DNA of 64,000 nt from Alentia gelatinosa (lineage: Eukaryota > Annelida > Polychaeta > Phyllodocida > Polynoidae), in contig OX465582.1 of the NCBI GenBank assembly GCA_950022655.1, forward strand, positions 96,672,704-96,736,703, in the 5' to 3' direction. Positions 57,183 to 64,000 of this stretch are shown here, piece by piece; the stretch's first letter is position 1, and each line of letters opens with the position of its first letter. The notes beneath the pieces were generated by a model. The model saw nothing but the letters and a program-made list of their open reading frames with translations. It searched no databases and was not told the origin of the DNA. Made by a program: the position numbers and the translations under genes.

Positions 57183-57587
57183 GAAGGAGTAGGATCCTGC
57201 ATGTAGTCACCGAGGTGTGACCATTCTCCTCTCAGGCAGAATCTTACTCCAGGTGTATTCTATAGACCCACAGATTTCCTCTCACGAGAGTTGGTCTCAC
57301 CACCATCTATAGAGGGCCACAAAGTGTTGGGACTATTCCAAGGTTTCCACAGCTAGTCACTGTATTTATGATATACCTCACCTCCGCACGCATACACCGT
57401 TCCCACACGGTCTCAAATAGGTCGGGGATAGGGATGGGGGGCTGAGGGAAAGCGGCGAGGTTGAGAAAATAGTGTTGGTCTTTAACCGAGTAACTTCAAT
57501 TTGTTTATTTTATTTTAGAAATTGTGTTATTGATTACTTGAAATGTCTCATCACCAACAAAATCATTATCAATATCAAAGGAGAAGG

Positions 57588-57736
57588 TTTTATCCTACCC
57601 CTAATATAAAATCCTATAGGCTTAACATTGAGTTTCCATATGCCACGCTGACTGGCATACGGAGTTTTATATGCCACTAATGGCATACAGAATTGTTATC
57701 ATGAAATATTCCCAAATCGAGGAGATGGTGTAGGAT
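57588..57736. mobile_element. TIR segment (TTTATCCTACCCC / GTGTAGGATAAA)
   Basis: Inverted ends with inner motif ctataggcttaacattgag. Near copy of 8677-8825 in opposite orientation. Confidence 0.75.
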
Positions 57737-57744
57737 AAAATCAA

Positions 57745-57875
57745 AATCTGATTCGTTTTAATCCTAGCCACCGCATTCCACTCCTGGAGTTTTGGCTCCG
57801 GACTTCACTCTGCTTCGCCTCGTGAAATCACTATGCAAAACTCCAGTCGTGGCATACGGTGGCCAAGATTAAAAC
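57745..57875. repeat. long hairpin, GCTTCGC centre
   Basis: Arms gttttaatcctagccacc / ggtggccaagattaaaac. Centre ctctgcttcgcctcgtg. Confidence 0.8.
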
Positions 57876-57879
57876 CCAT

Positions 57880-58320
57880 TCCGTTTACGATGGTATATGG
57901 CACCGTGGTGTTCTGTATACCTGTATTAAATACGTTCACAATGATTCACATAGCGTGAAGGAGATTTGGCGCAATCAAAGCTAATACAAATTGTTTTCCA
58001 CTGAAGTCACCTCATTGTATGATATCTCAACCTTTGGGTGGGGTGGGCTGTCTATTGACCTCCGATGCATCGCGACGCTACGACGCGATTTCTATCCAGA
58101 TGCAGGTGAGATGGCATGGACGATTGTAATGCTGACTAGGAACGGTTGGCATTCATGGATGCGCTTGACTGGAACCCATCCAATCAGTTTATGCATTCCA
58201 TAAGTTAAACATACTAAAAAAACGAAGTGCCGTCTCCCACACACCCCGTCTCCCACACACCCCGGGGTCGTGGAGACAGCCCGCGAAGCGAAAAAGTAAG
58301 AGAATATCAATACTTCGGTA
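57880..58320. other. no gene seen
   Basis: Contains a 16-base tandem repeat (gtctcccacacacccc, twice) at about 58230-58264. Confidence 0.4.
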
Positions 58321-58324
58321 TATT

Positions 58325-58663
58325 TCTTAGATGTTTGTCATTTTCTGGCTAACGTTTTTGATTTTGACTTGTGCCTGGTCTAGCATACTACATATTACAT
58401 TCACCTTGTCGTGGTTGTGACTGAATTTTTCATTTAGGGTCTTGGTCAACTGCCCTACTTCTCTGGCTAATAGGTCAGCTATGCCACTCAGTTCACTCTC
58501 GCCCCTTAGCGCTTGATACACTCATGTTTGTTTGGCTTGAGAGTACTTGATTTGGAGTACTACTAGTGCTGTCTGCAGTCCTCTTACTAACATATTTGTC
58601 ATATGTTTTCCCTCTATTATCATGGTCCATTAAGATACTTTCTTCAGGTTGACTATCAGCCAT
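58325..58663 (-). pseudogene. broken coiled-coil ORF (retroelement ORF1-like?)
   Basis: ATG at 58663 opens 56 codons (MADSQPEESILMDHDN...), hydrophilic and acidic, ending at a TGA at 58495-58493. In an overlapping frame the sequence continues to 58327 as a helical stretch (SGIADLLAREVGQLTKTLNE, then KVNVICSMLDQAQVKIKNVS) that looks like a coiled coil. One frameshift near 58500 would join them. The size and layout fit the N-terminal part of a LINE or DIRS ORF1, but no diagnostic domain is present. Confidence 0.45.
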
Positions 58664-58699
58664 ACTTTAGATGCAGTCAATCAATACACCTTGTTGATA

Positions 58700-59430
58700 T
58701 GTGATTTCCTTTGATTTGCAACATTGCACCACACACACATTCACACATTCACTCATCCATGAATGTTCTATTAAAAGGAACCAAATAAGTCGTGGGGCAG
58801 GGGTATGGTCAGACTGGGATACTGGGCCCCTGCTTATTTACCCAGGCCTTTATAGTTGGGACATTGATAGCAAAGTGTTAGATTCTCTGCCTATGTGAGC
58901 ATTCTAACCTCTCTAGATGACGTATTTGAGCGCGATTTCCCGCGCTCAAAAACGTGTATATACATTACATGAGCTACCTTCATCCAACAGCCACCATGTA
59001 AGCCCATAATCTGGGCAAGGGTGTTTCTAGTAATATCGCGACTAGAGGCAGTGGTGGAAAGGGGTGTCAACTCAGAAACGGATACTCCAGTATAAATAAA
59101 AATCCCTTAAAAAAACCAAAGAAAAAACCCCTACGATGGACGACGATGCACTTTAATATGCCACCGATGCGCTCCCGACGCGAGAGCTGCATCATGGACC
59201 TTCTTGTCGTAGTGCATTGTAGTGAACCAGGAACACTGTGTTAGCAATCCACCCCCAACACACAAATAGGGGTATACAAGACATCTATTAGATCATCAGT
59301 CAAATGTGTATATAAAGTATCAAAAGTACATTTTCTTGATTCATAAAGAACACATTCTACTATTACCACTCACAACACAAGTAAAAAGAGGTGAGAAAGT
59401 ATAACAGTATTAATATTAGAGAAAAGTGAT
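58700..59430. other. no gene seen
   Basis: 59120-59225 has gatggacgacgatgcac words like those in the CGTCCACC-type MITEs, probably a worn copy. Confidence 0.35.
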
Positions 59431-59431
59431 T

Positions 59432-59803
59432 TTAACCCTTTAAGGACGGCCACCTGTGGCAGAGCGGTCACCATAAGGACGGGTGCTTGTGATAGTGCAT
59501 ATCTCTAGAGGACAAACACATTTTGGATAAAGTCATGATTTGATGTTCCATCACGTGATACTATTGGTAATTAATAATATTTCACTTATCTTAGCTCACT
59601 AATACTGATTTTGTTGTTATAGCTACATTTCGTGAAGATTTAATATATATTGATCAATTATTTCCTTGTCAAAAACAATTTTATTGATATAAGAGAAATG
59701 ATGCCTGGAGGCATCATTCGGCCTGGGCCAGTTGATGCCTTAATGCATCATTCGGCCTGGGCTGGTTGATGCCTCAAAGCATCATTCGTCCTCAAAGGAT
59801 TAA
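59432..59803. mobile_element. piggyBac-like MITE with TTAA ends
   Basis: Left end TTAACCCTTTAAGGACGG and right end CGTCCTCAAAGGATTAA are inverted. ATGCCTGGAGGCAT, ATGCCTTAATGCAT and ATGCCTCAAAGCAT lie near the right end. Confidence 0.8.
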
Positions 59804-59809
59804 AGTATA

Positions 59810-61510
59810 TAGCAGAAACCTTGTTTAAATTTCCCTCATTTACATATACTGAAATACAGGGATTTCCTTGATCATAAATAAAGATGGTGACCTATATCAT
59901 TCAGTCCATATCTATAGCACAGAAAGCTAACGCTAATGTTTCGCATTTGAGGGGATGGGGCTGAGAAACCTATTCTGTGCAACATAGGAGGGGGTGTTAG
60001 GGTAAATAGTTCAGTGAAATTCGCATCAGGAGGGGAACTCGGGGCATTATGTTGTACAGCGGTACTACTTTTTTTGTTATTTCCTTTATTTATCCTAGTA
60101 GTACATAGGCTCAGCAGCCTGTCTTACTGTCAACCATCTTTGTTTAGCATGCGACTCTATTGTCCAAATAAGTATGCGCTAGTTGCGATACATTAATCAA
60201 ATAGCAACATTATTTTTTTTATATATATTTTTTTTTATAAATTTATTTTTCAACTATTGCTTTCACCTGTCCGGTGTTTTTCAAAGTAACAGTCGCACGA
60301 CTGTGTTACAAGTGGATCAGTGTACAGGTTTTCATCATGTTCAACATGTATTACATGGCATACACTATAGTGTCACTACATTTGTTATGATACAATCATT
60401 ATACACTGCAGCTGTCCAAGACAATTGGAATTTTTTTCCTATCCTCCATTTACTTCTCACACATTTTTACAATTCAGTCCTGGGGTTTTGCCATTTGTTA
60501 TTTACTTTTCCATTATATCTACTTATAGTCGTTCCCAGGCTTCGATGGGTCGTACGACCTAATTTTCCTGTATTACATATATGGTTATAGAGTGACGTGG
60601 GTTTACTACTCTAACTAGTCATTGTGATGGATGGTTGATTATGAACATATGAAAAATAATCACATCTCCACGATACAGTAACTCAAGTACATGTGTATTT
60701 CTACATATAGCCATATATCGGTGTGGTATGGACCCTTTTTATACACTAAAAACCACATCGATCCAAAAATGTTTCACCCTTTTATAAATGTACCTTGACC
60801 CACACCGACCGTACATTGTGATGTAGGAAATCTGTATCGGACTTGATGTGTTTTAAAAAATAAATACTTTATTTGCAACATCTGAAGTTCATCAGGTCTT
60901 CCTGTTGACAAGGCGCCACTGATAATACAACATTAAAATCCACAAGGTAATAATTAGTGCTGGGATGGGATGTAATGGGATGTTTTGGTGCAAGGGTGAT
61001 TTACATAATACACAGTTATAGTACATGCTGACCGGTAATTCATGATACGTACATGCTAACAGGTAATTCATAGTACATATAATTCGCAGATAGTATTGTT
61101 TCGTCTAATTTTTTACTAGGTCTGATATTTTATGCTTAGTTATTTCAGGTCCATGTGATACTGCTATTCGTGTTGTTGTTATTTCCCCTACCTCAAGGCC
61201 AGTGGATTATTGCAGCCTATTGCAGTGTTCGGGGCTTCAGACATTTACCTCTAAAGGACGTCCTTTTCTCGACAAACAAAAAAAGTGAAATGAGGAAGTA
61301 TAACTGACTGAAATGCTGTACGGTATACAACGTATATATTCGTTGCTCTAATAAAAAAGGTAAACGGTGAGGGGCTGGAACAAGACTAATGCCCCTTGAC
61401 GGCGTAGCCCAGATATCAATTGAGCCTTGACAGAGTTCCTGGTATGGTATCAGACTCTGCAAATAACGTTGTGGCATCCACGAAGGCGTTTCGTCGCAGC
61501 AGCTTCAGAA
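59810..61510. other. no gene recognised
   Basis: A 135-codon plus frame at 60183-60590 is hydrophobic because of T-rich DNA. No domain. This stretch may include the gene C promoter near its right end. Confidence 0.35.
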
Positions 61511-61515
61511 AAGAC

Positions 61516-62076
61516 ATGGCCGGTAGGTTGCCTTTACCTCAAGAATATTTCCGTTTTATGCAGAGAAAATATCTGAGAAAGTAAGAGCCATTTATCTTAC
61601 CGAAACAGTCCCTACATGCTCTTCCGTTTTAGGACGTACTCATAAGGCACTGTAGACTATAGTTGAAATCACCAAAGCCAATACTCATACCAAAAGTGAT
61701 GACCTTGTCAATGGCAAAAATCTATCTGGTTTTACGAATAGATGTGTCATCAAAACCTTGCTTAGCACAGAATCATTGTTGAGCTATGTGTAATTCAGAC
61801 GGACATTATGTGGTCAAGAAACTATAAAACCCAATATAATGCGTGCGTATGAAATGTTTTACCCACGTCGTAATAGTGGTAGGGATATACGATACTGCCA
61901 TCTTATCCAAGGCCCCGCCTTTCCTCTTGATTCATTACAGGAAAAATCTCATCCCTGGTGCTCCTGGTGGCTATAGCTCTTGCAATTTCACCGCAGAGCT
62001 GCAATGGAGCCGATAGCGATCCAAGGCGGATCTGGATGATACAGGTCGGCCATGATTGGGGCGCACACGAATACTT
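61516..62076 (+). CDS. gene C: secreted solute-binding-protein-like protein (first two exons)
   Basis: Exon 1 is ATGGCCG (61516-61522) followed by the donor gtaggttg. Exon 2 is 61941-62076, with acceptor ttcattacag and donor TACTT/gtaagt. The joined start reads MAGKISSLVLLVAIALAISP, a classical signal peptide with a likely cleavage around residues 19-23 (QSCNGA). Then comes RRIWMIQVGHDWGAHEY, the first strand of the binding domain. The exon breaks in the same phase as genes A and B. The next exon was not found up to 64000, in line with the kilobase introns of gene B. The start is chosen because the hydrophobic core follows it directly. Confidence 0.75.
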
Positions 62077-62439
62077 GTAAGTACGTTTTATACACTCTCT
62101 TTACGGTACATTAAGCATACAGGTTTTTACCGGTACTCCGGATGGAAAATTCCTATGTAGATGACTCAATGTACTGTAAATTCACCCCTTGCATTACAGA
62201 TTGCTTATATATGTGTTTGATACACATTTCCGAATGTATCATAAATGAGTGCGTATGCTTGCTGTTCATTAGACAACGATATAAGTATAAACTAGCTTTT
62301 CCTGCGCAGTTTTAATGCGTTTGCGATTGAAGGGAGGCGTCCACCTATTACCATTGAAAAAATAAACCTTCCGATGGACTACGATGCAGGGCCCCGTTGA
62401 ATAATAATTTCTACGATAAAAAAATATTATCATGAAACA

Positions 62440-62570
62440 TCACGAAATTTCATATGATTGTTTATATGGCATGAGTTGTCTTTGCGGAATGATATCACGA
62501 AGCGGAGCTGAGTGATATCTGTAGCAGAAGACAATGGATGCCATGTAAACAATCATATGAAATTGAGTTA
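62440..62570. repeat. long hairpin, GCGGAGC centre
   Basis: Arms aatttcatatgattgtttat and aaacaatcatatgaaatt. Centre atatcacgaagcggagctga. Confidence 0.8.
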
Positions 62571-62586
62571 CCATTCCTCCAGGGTT

Positions 62587-62715
62587 TCACCCGGCATGAA
62601 TGTCGCCTTTTCTGGTCTTCTCCTTTTGACGTTCATTTTTGACGCTCTTTTGGTGAAAGACGTAGCTCGCGATTCCTACCATGGCAGCGAAAACAACCAC
62701 AGCTTCCAAGTCCAT
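62587..62715 (-). CDS. possible 42-residue membrane micropeptide
   Basis: The ATG lies in a strong start context (ccaccATGG). It opens MDLEAVVVFAAMVGIASYVF, a single hydrophobic helix, followed by a very basic tail (HQKSVKNERQKEKTRKGD) and a stop. The layout is that of small single-pass membrane proteins. It sits in intron 2 of gene C on the opposite strand, inside repeat-derived DNA, and the complementary strand also has an open hydrophobic frame, so chance is a serious alternative. Confidence 0.25.
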   Translation of the reverse strand: MDLEAVVVFAAMVGIASYVFHQKSVKNERQKEKTRKGDIHAG

Positions 62716-62928
62716 GGTGGAATGCCGTCTACCAATCCCACTGATCGGCAGCTTCCGTCGTGGCTGGTGTCGTAACTGTGGTCTTCTTTTCTACCCGTCC
62801 ACACGTACTGCGACAGACTCCGACACACTCTGACAAAGCCCTCCCGATAGGTCTACGATTGGAAAATTTCTTATCGTAGCCCAATAGGAGCACTAATCAT
62901 AGTGTGTCGGGACAGTGGGAGCCCGCTT

Positions 62929-63204
62929 TTAGGCCTGGCGTCCACCTACTACGATAGAAATGTAGACCTCCCGATTTGGCACCGATACAAGAAGCAAATA
63001 TCGGAGACATATCGGGAAGGTGTAAAATCGTAGACATCTGTCTAGACATGCCAATCCACCATGCATTGTATGGGTTTTTATCGGTGTCTAATCGCAGAAA
63101 CGTGGTCAACTGCCCCGAAATTAGGTGACCTTCCGACGCGATTTTGATTTTGTATCGGGAGGTGCATCGTAGACCATATCGTAGCAGGTGGACGCCGGGC
63201 CTTA
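62929..63204. mobile_element. MITE family CGTCCACC, copy 4
   Basis: The ends aggcctggcgtccacctact and aggtggacgccgggcctt are inverted. It is the inverse of 3350 in internal order. Confidence 0.8.
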
Positions 63205-63209
63205 CTTTG

Positions 63210-64000
63210 ACAAAACAAAAAGGGTAATATTCCTCCTTTGCAGGCACAAACGTCAGTTCAATTGGTTTGTAATTCTTTTTACAATAATTTCTTGGCACCA
63301 AATACTTGAAATATATGTAGGATATTAGCCACACAAAACCAGACTGCCTTCGTTTCTGTTGATTCAGTTTATTTATTTATTTTTCTAAAAGAGCAGTGTT
63401 TATTAATATTCCTGATACATGATTTACAAATGTTCAAAACATGGTTTAACAGTTGTTAATCATATTCATGGTAGTCTGTTTTCAAGCTCTTTTTTGTTGT
63501 TTTGTTTAGTAAGTATAATCAGCGAGCATCAGAGTGAATAGTTTGGAATCTCCATTGGACTACATTAGTTGCCACCCTTTCTATCATCAGTCATTTAATC
63601 ATAATACAGTCATTTGCCTCCGTATGTTTGTACCACCTGGAGTAGCCGAGGTGGATAGTCAGAACAACTTTCTTCATTATCATTGACTTCTGGGTGCAGA
63701 AAGGGAACAAAGATTAATAAGGCCATTGACAGTAACCAGAGAGGACATTTAAACAAAAATATGGAAAGGTTGATTCAGTTTATTGATGATAAATGATGAG
63801 TACAAGCAAGCTGATGAGATGAGCGGTTAGTGAAGGTAATTTCAAAACTCAAAGTTTCGTTTAATTGATTAATCTTCGTCAGGAGTTTGAAGAACTTGAA
63901 ATATCCTTTAAGTTTAGACGTATAAGCCTTAAAGTGTACTTCAAGTAGTTAATTCTAAGAAAAAAAACCAAAACTAATCGAAATGTACTTTAAGGCTTAT
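63210..64000. other. no gene seen; intron of gene C
   Basis: AT-rich. The palindrome taagccttaaagtgtacttc / gtactttaaggctta near 63925-63999 is the only structure; its right arm touches the window edge. Confidence 0.4.

Larger units (their letters stand above)
62332..62905. mobile_element. worn CGTCCACC-type MITE with a hairpin inserted
   Basis: The left end gggaggcgtccacctattac and inner words cctt.ccgatggactacgatg are like other copies. A ccccgttgaataataattt element and hairpin follow at 62395-62570. The right end (gtgtcgggacagtgggagcc) is poorly matched. Confidence 0.4.

Noticed and set aside
62897..63334. 145-codon minus-strand frame
   Set aside because: Most of it is the translation of a CGTCCACC-family MITE; parallel frames exist in the copies at 3295-3791 and 41195-41398.

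Overview
This is an animal nuclear window: AT-rich, with spliced genes, phase-matched GT-AG introns of several kilobases, a tRNA-derived SINE read on the minus strand, many MITEs, DIRS-type retroelements and long microsatellites. The mobile-element mix and the SINE suggest a marine invertebrate (lophotrochozoan, cephalochordate or similar), but the sequence alone does not settle the phylum. No rRNA, tRNA, CRISPR or bacterial operon structure was seen. MAIN RESULT. Three paralogous spliced genes encode a bacterial-type periplasmic solute-binding fold (SBP family 3 / PBP type 2, the fold also used by ionotropic glutamate receptor ligand domains). Gene A (minus strand, 2495-8021, running off the left edge) has a transmembrane anchor and a Gln/Gly/Pro linker in front of the domain. 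Gene B (plus, 27098-37843) shows six exons covering almost the whole binding domain. Gene C (plus, 61516-62076, running off the right edge) is a secreted form of which only the first two exons fall in the window. All three start the domain with variants of the same motif (RIYLIAVGHDYGSYSY, RIWTIAIGDDWGSHEY, RIWMIQVGHDWGAHEY), and all three break at the same codon phase just after it. LAYOUT. 1-8.1 kb: gene A, MITEs and a SINE. 8.5-14.5 kb: repeat-only DNA, with two 570-base direct repeats and a G-rich composite repeat. 15.4-19.3 kb: a decayed DIRS-like retrotransposon (Gag, RT, RNase H, tyrosine recombinase; minus strand). 19.8-26.9 kb: MITEs, a segmental tandem duplication and a C-rich satellite. 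27.1-37.8 kb: gene B. Its intron 3 holds a second, RT-deleted tyrosine-recombinase retroelement that is itself split by a TTAA-flanked MITE. Its intron 5 holds a decayed family-B DNA polymerase of Polinton/adintovirus type. 38-61 kb: mostly mobile DNA, including a 1-kb hAT-like element with a perfect 8-base target duplication, a tandem hairpin array, a lone DIRS-type Gag at 53-54 kb and a broken coiled-coil ORF at 58.3-58.7 kb. 61.5-64 kb: gene C. SECOND RESULT. About thirteen long hairpins with diverse stems share a small central motif close to CGAGGCGAAGCCGAG. Many sit directly beside a separate TIR-bounded segment (ends like TTTATCCTACCC, TTTATCTCACC or TTTATTATCCACC; several carry an inner motif near AGGCTTAACATTG). 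This looks like a two-part non-autonomous element with a conserved half and a diversified hairpin half. A second set, flanked by TTAA, carries subterminal TGCC-NNNN-GGCA palindromes whose central four bases differ from element to element.
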